Assembly: GCA_964455905.1 (NCBI GenBank)
Contig: CAYVYN010000002.1
Location: 124,001 to 188,000, forward strand
DNA length: 64,000 nucleotides
Origin: CAIJXB01 sp964455905
Lineage (GTDB): Bacteria > Chlamydiota > Chlamydiia > Chlamydiales > Rhabdochlamydiaceae
Direction of reading: 5' to 3'
Part shown: positions 53,076 through 62,455 of the stretch, piece after piece
Layout of the letters: each line of letters opens with the position of its first letter
Position numbering within the stretch: position 1 is the stretch's first letter
Notes under the pieces: model-generated
Told to the model about the DNA's origin: nothing
Database searches by the model: none
What the model saw: the letters and a program-made list of their open reading frames with translations, nothing else
Translations under genes and position numbers: made by a program

Positions 53076-53669
53076 TTATAATGTGAAAAGGGGAGCTCGA
53101 GCATTCCAAAGTTCTAGAAACGGTTTTTTTTCTAAGGTTCCTAAAATAGAAAAAGAGGCGGTGTCTAGGTGAAGGCTATCGCCAAAAGAAAGCGGCTGAT
53201 TTAGCCACAAAGTCGCAAACGCTCTTAGAAAATGCCCGCTAGAAAATAAGATTACATTTCCTTCGCAGCTGTTTATTTTTTCGATAAGCCTAAGAACTCG
53301 ATTTTGTATATCGCTTAAAGATTCTCCTCCGGGGGCTCCTTTAGTGAAAATAGACCAGGAGGGGTCTATCTGATGAATTTCTTGAGAGGTCATCCCTTCG
53401 TAATTTCCATAATTCCATTCAGAAAGGTCTTTTTCAATTTCAAAATCTAGTTCTAATTTACTTAACTTAAAAGTTTCAATAGCTCTTTTTAGAGGGCTTA
53501 CAAAAGCTTTTTCTAAAGAGATCTTATTGTTTTTTAATAACGAAGAAAGATCCTCAGCCTGCTTTTTTCCATTTTCTGTTAAGGGGAGGTCTGTAAGTCC
53601 TGTGTGTTGTCCTGTTAAAGACCACATCGTTTCACCGTGTCTTACTAAGAGTATTTTTTTACAGGTCAT
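53076..53669 (-). CDS. Histidine phosphatase superfamily protein (phosphoglycerate-mutase-like)
   Basis: The 197-residue protein has the catalytic LLVRHGET (about residue 10), TDLPLTENGKKQAE, the ERxxxTF-type block (PLKRAIETFKLS), EWNYGNYEGMT and the second histidine in LFSSGHFLRAFA. The family includes GpmB-type phosphatases; the substrate is not inferable. ATG 53669 has AAAAAAGGAAAA upstream; the longer frame to 53720 has no ribosome site. Confidence 0.8.
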   Translation of the reverse strand: MTCKKILLVRHGETMWSLTGQHTGLTDLPLTENGKKQAEDLSSLLKNNKISLEKAFVSPLKRAIETFKLSKLELDFEIEKDLSEWNYGNYEGMTSQEIHQIDPSWSIFTKGAPGGESLSDIQNRVLRLIEKINSCEGNVILFSSGHFLRAFATLWLNQPLSFGDSLHLDTASFSILGTLEKKPFLELWNARAPLFTL

Positions 53670-53786
53670 TGGCTTTTCCTTTTTTAGGGTCTTTATAATA
53701 AGGGTGTTTAAATTAAGCAATAGCTATTTTTTTCTTGCTGTATTAAAAAAAAACAAGGTACGCTGATTTTTTTGTTTGGGAGGTAT

Positions 53787-55850
53787 ATGAAAAAAGTGTT
53801 TGTTGTCTTTGTTTTTTCTTGTTGCATCTATTTAAATCAATTGGTTGCTGGAGAGTTGTTTTTTGGGTTACCTTATTTACAAAAAGCTTCTGAAATTCCC
53901 TCTTTAATTCCAGATAACCCTGAAGAAATTCGCATCCAAGTAGATAGAAAAGCGATGGAGTTTCAAAAGGAACTCACGGCTATTTTGTCTATTACCAAAG
54001 AGGAGCGCTCTTTTATAAACACAGTAAGAGCTTATGATTTTGCGGTTGGGAATCTATTAGTGTTATCTTCTTTTTATGAAGGTATGAGCCTTGTTCATCC
54101 AAGAGAAGATATTCGAGAAGCTGCTAATAAAGCTCAAGCGGATCTTAATGAATTGTTTTTTAATATGGTAGCAGATCATCCAAAAATATATGACGCTATT
54201 CTTGAAGTTAAAAATAAAAATCTGGCTCTTCAGCCTTATGAGGTTTATTATCTTAATGAGCTATTAGAAGAATTTCAGCGTTTAGGTTGCCATTTAGATC
54301 TAGAAAAAAGGAAAGAAGTAAGTAAGCTACAAAATGCTATTACAGACTTATCTTTTGCCTTTCAAAAAAACATTCAAGACGACGTGAAAGATCTTTGGGT
54401 TCCTCTTAAGGATCTAGAGGGACTTAGTGAAGAGTTTGTGGCTTCTTTAGAAAAAGATTTAGATGATAAGTGTAGAGTAACGCTTGATTACCCTACATAC
54501 TTTTTTGTTATGAGAAATTGTTCTACTGAAAGTACAAGAAAAGAACTATTTCAGCTCTTTAATAGTAGAGCTTATCCAAAAAATCTAGCTGTCATTACTT
54601 CTTTAATTGAAAAAAGAGATGAACTGGCTCAATGCTTGGGCTTTTCTTCTTTTGCAGATTATGATTTACAAGGACAAATGGCTAAAAAAGTCAAAAAGGT
54701 AGAGGAGTTTTTGTCTTCTATATCTAAAGCTGCAAAAAAAAAGGCGGAAGCAGAGTTTCAATCTATGATTAAGACTTTACCTAAAGGTGTTAGTTTGACC
54801 GAAGATGGCAAACTAAAAGCCTATGATGTTGCTTTTGTAGCGAATCAGTATAAAAAAGAACAGTTTTTTCTAGATGAGCAAAAAATAGCAGAATATTTTC
54901 CTTTAAATAAGGTTTTAGAAGGCCTTTCTTTTGTGTATGGGTCTTTTTTTGGGTTGAAAATACAAGCGACGGAGATGACTCTTTGGAATCAATCTCTTAA
55001 GGTGTTAGAGATTACAAAACAAGATTCTAATGCATTGTTAGGCTATGTCATTTTAGACTTGTTTCCTAGAGCAAACAAATACACTCACGCTTGTGAGTGT
55101 ATGCTTATTCCACCTTATCAAGAAGGTGAGAAAAAATATCCGGCTCTTTCTTTAGTTGTAACTAATTTTCCACTTCCAATACCTTCCAAAAAACCTTCTT
55201 TATTAACACATGAACAAGCTAGAACTCTTTTTCACGAATTTGGTCATGCTATTCATGAAATTTTAGGTAGTAGTGATTTGATCACTTTATGTGGTGCTAG
55301 GGTTAAAACGGATTTTGTTGAATTACCTTCTCAACTCTTAGAAGAATGGCTTTGGGATCCATCTATTTTAAAAAAGATTACATCGCATTATATTACAGGT
55401 GAGCCTCTTCCAGATGCGCAGATAACTCAAATGCTAAAGGCAAAAAATGCTGAAAGTGGTTTTTGGGTGCAGCGCCAGTGTTTTTTAGCGCAGTTTTCCT
55501 TAGAGTGCTTTAAAGAAGGTTCTTTGAAGGATCCTATAAAGCTTTCTCAAGAAGTAAAGAAGGTCTTTTTAGGTTCTTATTTTTTAGAAGAAGAAAACTT
55601 TTTTCCTCTTTCTTTTGGGCATTTAGATGGATATGCTTCTAAATATTATGGCTATCTTTGGTCGAAGGTATTTGCTTTAGATGTTTTTACTCAAATTAAA
55701 AAAGACGGTATATTAAATCCTAAAGCGGGTTCTCGTTATATTGATAGTATTATTGGAAGAGGGGGGACAAAAGACCCAGAAGAAATGCTCAGAGAGTTTT
55801 TGGGTAGGGATCCTTCCTTGGACCATTTTATCGAAAGTTTAGGTATCTAA
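53787..55850 (+). CDS. Exported M3 family metallopeptidase (thimet oligopeptidase/oligopeptidase A-like)
   Basis: The 687-residue protein starts after GGGAGG with a signal peptide (MKKVFVVFVFSCCIYLNQLVAG). The zinc site is HEFGHAIHE (H483, H487), followed 25 residues on by a third ligand in the FVELPSQLLEEW block, which fits M3A thimet oligopeptidase-type enzymes. The rest is the helical prolate fold typical of the family. M3A enzymes are normally cytosolic, so the signal peptide is notable and suggests a periplasmic or secreted oligopeptidase. Confidence 0.88.
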   Translation: MKKVFVVFVFSCCIYLNQLVAGELFFGLPYLQKASEIPSLIPDNPEEIRIQVDRKAMEFQKELTAILSITKEERSFINTVRAYDFAVGNLLVLSSFYEGMSLVHPREDIREAANKAQADLNELFFNMVADHPKIYDAILEVKNKNLALQPYEVYYLNELLEEFQRLGCHLDLEKRKEVSKLQNAITDLSFAFQKNIQDDVKDLWVPLKDLEGLSEEFVASLEKDLDDKCRVTLDYPTYFFVMRNCSTESTRKELFQLFNSRAYPKNLAVITSLIEKRDELAQCLGFSSFADYDLQGQMAKKVKKVEEFLSSISKAAKKKAEAEFQSMIKTLPKGVSLTEDGKLKAYDVAFVANQYKKEQFFLDEQKIAEYFPLNKVLEGLSFVYGSFFGLKIQATEMTLWNQSLKVLEITKQDSNALLGYVILDLFPRANKYTHACECMLIPPYQEGEKKYPALSLVVTNFPLPIPSKKPSLLTHEQARTLFHEFGHAIHEILGSSDLITLCGARVKTDFVELPSQLLEEWLWDPSILKKITSHYITGEPLPDAQITQMLKAKNAESGFWVQRQCFLAQFSLECFKEGSLKDPIKLSQEVKKVFLGSYFLEEENFFPLSFGHLDGYASKYYGYLWSKVFALDVFTQIKKDGILNPKAGSRYIDSIIGRGGTKDPEEMLREFLGRDPSLDHFIESLGI

Positions 55851-55855
55851 GGATT

Positions 55856-55883
55856 TTCGGCATGTCTTTTGGGACATGCCGAA
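55856..55883. terminator. Strong hairpin between the convergent M3 peptidase and aroK genes
   Basis: A perfect 11-base stem TTCGGCATGTC (55856-55866) / GACATGCCGAA (55873-55883) has a 6-base loop. Only short T stretches flank it, so it may be a terminator serving both convergent genes rather than a classical U-tract terminator. Confidence 0.65.
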
Positions 55884-55890
55884 CTTTGCG

Positions 55891-56436
55891 TTATGAATTT
55901 AGATCTTTTTCTTGTAGTTTTTCAATAAGCAGGGTTAGTTCGTCTAAGGATTTTTCTTCACTATTTTTCTCTAGATCGATGACTTCTTCTGCGATTTTTT
56001 CGTAAAGAGGCACTCTTTCTTTGTAAAGACTTTCAAAAAAAGACAGAGGGTCTACTGGATCTACATAAGAAGGTGGCTCTTGTGATAGAAAACGGCGAAG
56101 AAGAAGATCTTTTGGGGCTTTTATATATACAAATCGTCCTATTTCCTTTAGCCGTTCGACATTTTCAGGGTCAAGAACTACTCCACCGCCTAAGCTAACA
56201 ATACAATTTTTTTCCTGTAAAAGAAGAGCAATCGCGTGTTTTTCGAGTTCGATAAAAAAAGGAAACCCATGTTTTTTGACAATTTCTCTATAAGATAGTT
56301 CTTTGTGGTAGATATTGGTATAGATTTTTTCTACAAGAAGATCGGAGTCCACAAACTTTAAGTGCAGTTTTTCTGCAGCTTTTAATCCAAAATAGGTTTT
56401 CCCGCACTTTTTAAAACCAAACAAGAAAATATTCAT
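55891..56436 (-). CDS. aroK: Shikimate kinase
   Basis: The 181-residue NMP-kinase fold protein has the P-loop GFKKCGKT (7-14), the shikimate-contacting DSD (31-33), the GGG block (SLGGGVVLDPEN) and the lid region around RFLSQEPP. It phosphorylates shikimate in the chorismate pathway. No other aro gene is in the window. Confidence 0.88.
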   Translation of the reverse strand: MNIFLFGFKKCGKTYFGLKAAEKLHLKFVDSDLLVEKIYTNIYHKELSYREIVKKHGFPFFIELEKHAIALLLQEKNCIVSLGGGVVLDPENVERLKEIGRFVYIKAPKDLLLRRFLSQEPPSYVDPVDPLSFFESLYKERVPLYEKIAEEVIDLEKNSEEKSLDELTLLIEKLQEKDLNS

Positions 56437-56528
56437 AAAAAACCTCTCTTTTCGAAAAAATCACATTGTATAGTAAGGATCTTTAATTGAGAAGTGAAGC
56501 TTGTTGTTTTTTTCTTGCCCTGTTTTTT

Positions 56529-57425
56529 TTAGGTGTTTTCTACCTTGATCGTTTTTTTTTGTTCCTTATAAAGGTCGAAAATATAAAGTCCTATGCTTGG
56601 CCAAAGAAGACTCATACATAAAATGTTTTCGATTTCCCAAGGCGTTTGAAAGTAAAAAATGCTTAAGATAAGGATCTGTGTTGGTAATATAAAGCTAAGA
56701 ATTCCGATGGTGCTAAATTTTAAAAGTTTAGTGCAGGCGATATAAAGAAATATAGGAACCATACTCACTAGACCTGCAGAGACAAGAAGCCCTTGCGTAA
56801 GATGTGAAGACAGCATAAATTCTTTATGTATTAAGAAAGGGTCTATGACGAAGACACCTAAAAAAAGAGCAATTAAAAAGGTCTCTAAAAGCATTCTTTC
56901 TAAGATGGGAAACTGAAGGAGTCGACTTAAAATCCCGTAAATAGAAAAAGAGATTCCTATTGTAAATGCAAACTTAGGGAAGATTCCTTTAGCAACTAAA
57001 AGATAAAAGATAGCTAAAAACATGCAAGCAATCGCGATCCATTGTTTCTTGCTCATAGATTCTTTTAAGAAAACTAAGCTTAAAATAATTGTTAAAAGAG
57101 GTGATAGATAATATGCTAATCCCGCTTCAATTACATGGCCGTGATTGATGGAATAAATATAACCGAGCCAATTTATAGAGATAGCTAAAGAAGATAGTAA
57201 CAAATATTTCCAGTTTTTTTTCAAAAGGATTCCTAGATTAACAAAATAGCTTTTTTTAAGTTTAGATTTCCAGATTAAATAAGGAGTTAGAGAGCAAACA
57301 ATCCAGAAGGATCTATGGAATAAGATCAGTGTACTATCTACATGAGAAAGCGAAGACCAGTAAATGGGCATAAAGCCAAAAATGCAAAAAGCAATGATTG
57401 CCTTTAGATAGCTGCTGTTTTTCAT
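56529..57425 (-). CDS. rarD: RarD/EamA-family membrane transporter
   Basis: The 298-residue protein has ten hydrophobic helices. The N-terminal FCIFGFMPIYWSSLSHVDS with following LFHRSFW matches RarD proteins of the drug/metabolite transporter superfamily, as do INWLGYIYSINHGHVIEAGL and YYLSPLLTIIL. The substrate is unknown. Confidence 0.85.
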   Translation of the reverse strand: MKNSSYLKAIIAFCIFGFMPIYWSSLSHVDSTLILFHRSFWIVCSLTPYLIWKSKLKKSYFVNLGILLKKNWKYLLLSSLAISINWLGYIYSINHGHVIEAGLAYYLSPLLTIILSLVFLKESMSKKQWIAIACMFLAIFYLLVAKGIFPKFAFTIGISFSIYGILSRLLQFPILERMLLETFLIALFLGVFVIDPFLIHKEFMLSSHLTQGLLVSAGLVSMVPIFLYIACTKLLKFSTIGILSFILPTQILILSIFYFQTPWEIENILCMSLLWPSIGLYIFDLYKEQKKTIKVENT

Positions 57426-57481
57426 TTGAAATTTCCTTTTCTAAAAAAATAGACTGTTTGGATGTATAAGACAAGCTTAAT

Positions 57482-57652
57482 TTAAAAATTTAAATCAGAA
57501 GATTTTCTTTTCCTATTAGATAAAATATTGGTTGTTAATTCGCGAAGGCTATTAAGGTACTCTTTGTTGATTTTGTCGTAATCGGGAAGGTTTTGGCTTA
57601 GGGCATGTGCTTTAGCGTCAGCTAAAGCCTTAAACTCTTCAGGTTGAGTTTT
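57482..57652 (-). pseudogene. In-frame 56-codon continuation of the 57653 gene beyond a TAA
   Basis: Directly after the TAA of the next entry (57655-57653), the same frame stays open for 56 more codons and ends with TAA at 57484-57482. The sequence is protein-like: KTQPEEFKALADAKAHALSQ, then NLPDYDKINKEYLNSLRELT, then a basic end. This looks like the C-terminal third of one gene of about 185 codons cut by a nonsense change. Readthrough is the alternative. The remaining 57 bases of the gap to rarD hold nothing. Confidence 0.55.
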
Positions 57653-58039
57653 TTATAAGGATTGAAGCCATGTTCTATTTTCTATTAGAAAATTCCAGCA
57701 CGCCTCTAGATTGTCTAGGTGCTCTTTGACAAACGATTCCGCTTGAGCTAAGTCTTCTGAGGTTAATGTGCTGTGGTGAAAGTAGAGGATATCGGAGACA
57801 TTGTTGATTTCTTTAGCTGAGGGGATTAAGCTAGAGTTTATGCACGCCTCACTCAGGATTTGAAGATTCTTTTGCGCAAGAGAGTATTCTTCTATTGGTA
57901 AAGTCGATTTGTTGATTTTCTTTAAAAGTCTATTTACTGTGTTTGCAATTGTAATAGATGGTTGATAAGTCGAAATTTGGGCGAGTATTATTCCTGTTGC
58001 TTTTTCTGTTTCTATTTTGAATGAGGGTTTTATTTTCAT
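57653..58039 (-). CDS. Unidentified helical protein, likely truncated
   Basis: The 128-residue soluble helical protein (EEYSLAQKNLQILSEAC, SDILYFHHSTLTSEDLAQAE) ends in WLQSL before TAA. The ribosome site is weak. The same frame continues past the stop for 56 protein-like codons, so the original product was probably about 185 residues. It is flanked by rarD on the same strand and the exported 58136 gene. Function unknown. Confidence 0.5.
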   Translation of the reverse strand: MKIKPSFKIETEKATGIILAQISTYQPSITIANTVNRLLKKINKSTLPIEEYSLAQKNLQILSEACINSSLIPSAKEINNVSDILYFHHSTLTSEDLAQAESFVKEHLDNLEACWNFLIENRTWLQSL

Positions 58040-58135
58040 TTTATTTTCTGTTTTAATTAATTAAAAACTGAAATGTATTTTTTAATTAACTCAAATTTGT
58101 GTTTTGATACCATCAGAGTGATTTTTCAATTAATC

Positions 58136-58429
58136 TTAAGGTTGTTTTCGGATAGGTTCCTTAATAATTACTGTGAATTCAAGGGGGCCTATTTTTTTTG
58201 AAGGAAGAGTTTGGATTTCAGCAAAAAAAAAGTAGTTTGTTGTTTCGATATTGTATCCGCCTTCTTCTTTTGTAATTGATAGAATTTGCTCTCCTGCAAA
58301 ATTAGAAAAAATAGGATTATCTAAGATGGTTTGTATTTCTTTGATACTTTCGTATAGGGGAGGAAGAAGAGCAAAAGCTGAAGAAGTGCTAAGTAGTAAA
58401 AGAGCGCTTAAATAAATTTTTCTCATCAT
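58136..58429 (-). CDS. Small exported protein of unknown function
   Basis: The 97-residue protein has a clear signal peptide (MRKIYLSALLLLSTSSAFA), then about 75 residues with beta-strand-like stretches (YNIETTNYFFFAEIQT, LEFTVIIKEP). GGGGGAAAG precedes the paired ATG codons. It lies 22 bases after the DAACS transporter on the same strand. No family recognised. Confidence 0.6.
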   Translation of the reverse strand: MMRKIYLSALLLLSTSSAFALLPPLYESIKEIQTILDNPIFSNFAGEQILSITKEEGGYNIETTNYFFFAEIQTLPSKKIGPLEFTVIIKEPIRKQP

Positions 58430-58451
58430 CTTTCCCCCTGGGAAATAGTTG

Positions 58452-59729
58452 TTACTTTGAAGTTAAAATCCCTTTTTCTCCTTCAGATTTTGCAACTAAA
58501 ATAGCGCAGCAGCTATCGCTTAGAATATTTACAGTTGTCCTGCACATGTCTAAAATCCTATCAACAGCTAGAAAAAGTCCAACCCCTTCAACAGGAAGTC
58601 CGCAGGCTTTTAAAACAACAATTAAGGCTACAAGGCTTGCTGAAGGAATACCAGCAACACCCATTGATGTTAATAAAGAAAGTAAGACCACAATGATCTG
58701 AGATAGGATGCTCATTTCTATTCCGTAAGCCTGTGCTATAAACATAGCTCCAACGCATTCGTAAAGAGCAGATCCAGACATATTCAAAGAAGTTCCAAGA
58801 GGAATGACTAAACTACAGATACGATTCGATACACCAGCTTTTTTTTCTACGCAATCCATGGTTACAGGTAGCGTTGCCGCTGAAGAACTTGTAGAAAATG
58901 CTGTAATAAGAGCAGGTCCTAAGGCTTTTAGTGTCGCTATAGGGCTCACTCTTCCAACAAACTTTAAAAAGAGGGGAAGGACGACAAGGCTAAAAGTAAG
59001 AAGTCCACCAATGACAGTAAAGAAAAAAAGAGCTAAAGAAGACAGTGATTGAAATCCTGTTGTAGCAGCTACTTTCGCAACAAGGCAAAATACTCCAAAA
59101 GGAAGGCATTTCATAATAAGTCTTGTGATAGAAATCATACCTTGAAACAGAGCTTGAAAAAAGTTTTTCATAACTGTAGCAGCTTCGCTTTGCATTTTAG
59201 ATAAGCTATATCCAAAAAGAAGGCTAAAGAAGATCACAGCCAGCATTTCTCCTTGGGCGAAGGCTCCGAAAATATTAGAAGGAACAATACTTAAAAACAA
59301 ACGGCTGAATCCGCCAGTTTCTTGTGCTGCGACGTGTTTTTGGATTTCGGCTAGAGATTCTGGAGACGTTTGAATCGATTCTCGTAAAGCCTCAGAAACA
59401 CCTGGGTGGAATGCGTTCACAAAAAAAAGACCGATTAAAACAGCAGCCAGCGTTGTGCAGACATAAAATCCAAAAATTTTCAATCCAATTCTTTGAAACG
59501 ATTCTTCGTTTCCTATTTTAGCCACCCCTGTGATAATTGAAGAGGCTACAAGAGGTACGACCACCATAGTGAGTGACCTTATAAATAAGGTGCCGAAAAA
59601 GTCAAACAGGGAATAAAAGGTTACGCCTAAAATATTAGACTTTGTTCCAGCTAAATCTCCTACAAAAAAAGCTAAAATAATTGCTATAAACACTACCCAA
59701 GGCACTTGAGATTTTTTTGGACCCGACAT
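58452..59729 (-). CDS. Dicarboxylate/amino-acid:cation symporter (DAACS family)
   Basis: The 425-residue protein has eight helices and the two reentrant hairpin signatures: SSSAATLPVTMDC (HP1, about 280-295) and GVAGIPSASLVALIVVL (HP2). It also has the TM7 NMSGSALYE and TM8 DMCRTTVNILSD motifs that bind cation and substrate. It imports glutamate/aspartate or C4-dicarboxylates with Na+ or H+. C. trachomatis has a comparable gene (CT401, from memory). Confidence 0.92.
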   Translation of the reverse strand: MSGPKKSQVPWVVFIAIILAFFVGDLAGTKSNILGVTFYSLFDFFGTLFIRSLTMVVVPLVASSIITGVAKIGNEESFQRIGLKIFGFYVCTTLAAVLIGLFFVNAFHPGVSEALRESIQTSPESLAEIQKHVAAQETGGFSRLFLSIVPSNIFGAFAQGEMLAVIFFSLLFGYSLSKMQSEAATVMKNFFQALFQGMISITRLIMKCLPFGVFCLVAKVAATTGFQSLSSLALFFFTVIGGLLTFSLVVLPLFLKFVGRVSPIATLKALGPALITAFSTSSSAATLPVTMDCVEKKAGVSNRICSLVIPLGTSLNMSGSALYECVGAMFIAQAYGIEMSILSQIIVVLLSLLTSMGVAGIPSASLVALIVVLKACGLPVEGVGLFLAVDRILDMCRTTVNILSDSCCAILVAKSEGEKGILTSK

Positions 59730-59796
59730 TTTTTCCTCTTCGTTTTACAAATAACCCTCGCAGTTTAAGCGAATCCTTTAGATAAATCAAGCTTTT

Positions 59797-62328
59797 TTAC
59801 TTAGCCAGTCCTTCAGCAAGGGCTTCCCATCCCTTCGCTTGCGATCTCATTGAGGCAGACCAAGAACTTGATAAGGTAGAAATAGTGTCCCCATAATCTT
59901 TTGATACTTGGGATGCGATATCAGTCTGGGATTTAGCAATTCCTTGTAGCATACTCATAACTACGTTTGTTTCTGCCAAGTTTTCTATGGATTCAGCTAA
60001 AGCCATTTGAATTTGATACATTTGGAGTCCGCTATAGAATTTGACGCCCTCTCCTGCGATATTTACAATTTCTGTTGAGTGTCTTATGACTTCTGTTGCT
60101 GTCTGATTTAGGGGATTTTTAAATTTTGCACTGTTTTGGCTGACTTTTTCAGCAGCAGCTAGAATCTCATTAGCCTTTACTTTATCTGATGTTGCTTTTG
60201 CTAGCTCAGCTTGTTTAGCAGCATTGTCTGTTTGTGCTTTTGCTAGTTCTACTTGTCTAGCATTATTTGTTATATTAGCTTCGATGAGGTCTGCTTGTTT
60301 CACGTTGTTTGCGATGACTTTGAGCTGCTCTACTTGCTTTAGGTCGTCAAGTGCTCCTTGTGCTTCAGTGAGTGATGCTTTAGTTTGATCCAGTAGCTGG
60401 GAGGCATCATCTAGCTCTTTTTCTGCATTTTGTACTGCTGCTTGGAGGCCTTCATCAGTAGGATTAGCTTCTAGGGCTTGTTGGAGAGCTTTTAAGTTCT
60501 CGTCTGCTGCATTTTTTGTGAGTTCATTCGCTTCAACCAGCCTCTCTAAGTTAGAAACTTCTACTTGCATATCTTCTACGTTCTTTTGAGCTGCAGCAAG
60601 TTCATCTGAAGAGTTTTGTGCAGCTAATCCCGCGTCATCAACATTTTGCTTGCTGGTATTGGCTAACGTTTCAGTTTTAGCTAATGTTGATGCAGACTCA
60701 TCCGAAGCTTCTTGGACTGTTTCAACTGTTGCTGTAGCTCTTGCAGCATCATCAGCCGCTGTGGCAGAGGCTTCTGCAGCTGCTTTAGACGTTTTAGCCA
60801 TAGAGGAAGAGGCTCCCATTCCAAAGCCAGCAGAAGCTAGTCCCACAGCAACGTTTAAGCTTGCGTCTAGGATCATTGTTTCTTGTTTACTCATTCCAAG
60901 GCTTCTTCCTATCTTTGAAGCGCCCATACTGATACTTCCTGCCATTTGAGCACCTGAAAGAGCTCCACCGACTGTAGCAAGACCTACTGCAGTCCCACCT
61001 CCGCCCAAAAGACCTATGCCGCCGCCTGCTGAAACAGCCATGATCGCTGTCACACCAACAATAGCAACGATTTGAGCGTCTTGTTTTGAGAGACCAGCTT
61101 TTTGAAGTCCTTCGACAAGTTTATCCATAATGATATTTGAATTTCCACCTTGAGCCATCTGAACCACGGAAGTAGCCAGCATTCCTGCAGCGATTAAGCT
61201 AGCTCCACCTGTTGCCGGCGCTGTAGCTATTAATGCAACTACAGCAACGCTCATAACGGCGACCGTTGTCCACTTAATAACATCGCCCCAAAATTTTTGT
61301 TTTTTGGACATCTTATCCATTTTCTCTTGCTCTTCTATCGCATCATCTAAGGCCGCATTTGCCGCAATTACACTAGCATCTGCTGTTTTTGCTGCAATAT
61401 CACTAGCAACTTCGGAGTATTCTGATGCAGTTACTTGAGCATCCGATGAAGCTCCAGCAAAAGCTCCTAAAATATAAGCTAATTCCATAGAAGTCGGGGT
61501 ATCGTCTTCTTGTATGGTATCGCTACCTTCTGCATTAGGTAGACTCACTTCTCCTGTTAAAATTTTATTCAATGTGTCTACTGCAATTCCGGCACTAGCT
61601 CGATCGACAGATTGTTCTAATAAAGCTTGCATGCTTGAGGGATTTTCAAGGAGATCAGCAAAAATAGCTGTGTAGGCTTGTGAGACTTCTATTTCTATTT
61701 CCTGAGCGGAGACAGAAGCTGTTTTTGTCCCAGTTTGCATTTCTTCTAACGATTTGGAAGCCTGACTGAAATGATAGGACGTAAGGAAAGTTGCGTTGGG
61801 TCCTATACCTAGGCTGTTAGAGTCGGAAGGGCTTGAAGGAGAGGTTTTTATTAGATTATCCAAAGAAGTTGCTTCCTGAAGGGCAGCTTCTGACATTGCT
61901 TGATTTGTTTTTGACTGCTGATAAATGGTTTGTAGATTACTAGATATAATATCTTCGTCATCATCATCTTCTTTTTTCAAAGGATTTACAGCGGCTCCGT
62001 AAGAGCCTTCTGTTTGGGGATCTGAGGAAGATCCGTCATCAGTTCCTCCATCCGAAGAGCCCCCAGAGCCGCTACTACCATCTTCGTTGACTGTTGCATC
62101 TGCGGTGGTGGATTGGGTTTCTTGACTTGAGGTTGTTGATTCTGATTCTACCTCTGATTCTGTGCTAGTGATTGTTTCTGCTGTGTCTGCTGTTTCAAGA
62201 ATAATAGCAGATAGGGTAACTGTATCTGCCGCACTATTTGTTTTTTCTTGTTGTCCTGTTGCTTCAGTGCTTGAAATCGAGGATGTTTGCTCCTGTGAGG
62301 TATTGGAATTTATATTAAGTTCGCTCAT
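59797..62328 (-). CDS. copB: Type III secretion translocator, CopB/YopB-like
   Basis: The 843-residue protein has a low-complexity serine/threonine/glutamate N-terminus (1-110), a central hydrophobic region with two or more membrane helices (about 345-395 and 420-465, glycine-rich), and a long alanine/glutamine/aspartate coiled-coil region (about 540-720). It ends with a helical tail. This layout and the adjacency to a CopD-like gene fit the major translocator that forms the pore in the host membrane. It is larger than the about 490-residue C. trachomatis CopB (from memory), mainly through the coiled coil. AAGGAGA precedes the ATG. Confidence 0.72.
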   Translation of the reverse strand: MSELNINSNTSQEQTSSISSTEATGQQEKTNSAADTVTLSAIILETADTAETITSTESEVESESTTSSQETQSTTADATVNEDGSSGSGGSSDGGTDDGSSSDPQTEGSYGAAVNPLKKEDDDDEDIISSNLQTIYQQSKTNQAMSEAALQEATSLDNLIKTSPSSPSDSNSLGIGPNATFLTSYHFSQASKSLEEMQTGTKTASVSAQEIEIEVSQAYTAIFADLLENPSSMQALLEQSVDRASAGIAVDTLNKILTGEVSLPNAEGSDTIQEDDTPTSMELAYILGAFAGASSDAQVTASEYSEVASDIAAKTADASVIAANAALDDAIEEQEKMDKMSKKQKFWGDVIKWTTVAVMSVAVVALIATAPATGGASLIAAGMLATSVVQMAQGGNSNIIMDKLVEGLQKAGLSKQDAQIVAIVGVTAIMAVSAGGGIGLLGGGGTAVGLATVGGALSGAQMAGSISMGASKIGRSLGMSKQETMILDASLNVAVGLASAGFGMGASSSMAKTSKAAAEASATAADDAARATATVETVQEASDESASTLAKTETLANTSKQNVDDAGLAAQNSSDELAAAQKNVEDMQVEVSNLERLVEANELTKNAADENLKALQQALEANPTDEGLQAAVQNAEKELDDASQLLDQTKASLTEAQGALDDLKQVEQLKVIANNVKQADLIEANITNNARQVELAKAQTDNAAKQAELAKATSDKVKANEILAAAEKVSQNSAKFKNPLNQTATEVIRHSTEIVNIAGEGVKFYSGLQMYQIQMALAESIENLAETNVVMSMLQGIAKSQTDIASQVSKDYGDTISTLSSSWSASMRSQAKGWEALAEGLAK

Positions 62329-62352
62329 TTCGTTCTCCTTGCTGTTAAAATC

Positions 62353-62381
62353 AACATAACAAATATTTTATTATTTAACAA
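62353..62381 (-). promoter_or_regulatory. Putative promoter of copB
   Basis: On the minus strand TTGTTA (62381-62376) and TATGTT (62358-62353) are 17 bases apart, about 25 bases upstream of the ATG. Moderate matches. Confidence 0.35.
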
Positions 62382-62394
62382 CGGTATAAAATAA

Positions 62395-62423
62395 TTGAAT
62401 TTATTTATTTTTAATTGTAAAAT
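62395..62423 (+). promoter_or_regulatory. Putative promoter of the 62456 gene
   Basis: TTGAAT (62395-62400) and TAAAAT (62418-62423) are 17 bases apart, on the plus strand, back to back with the copB promoter. Confidence 0.45.
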
Positions 62424-62455
62424 CATTGCATAAATAAATTAACTCGGAGAGTTCG

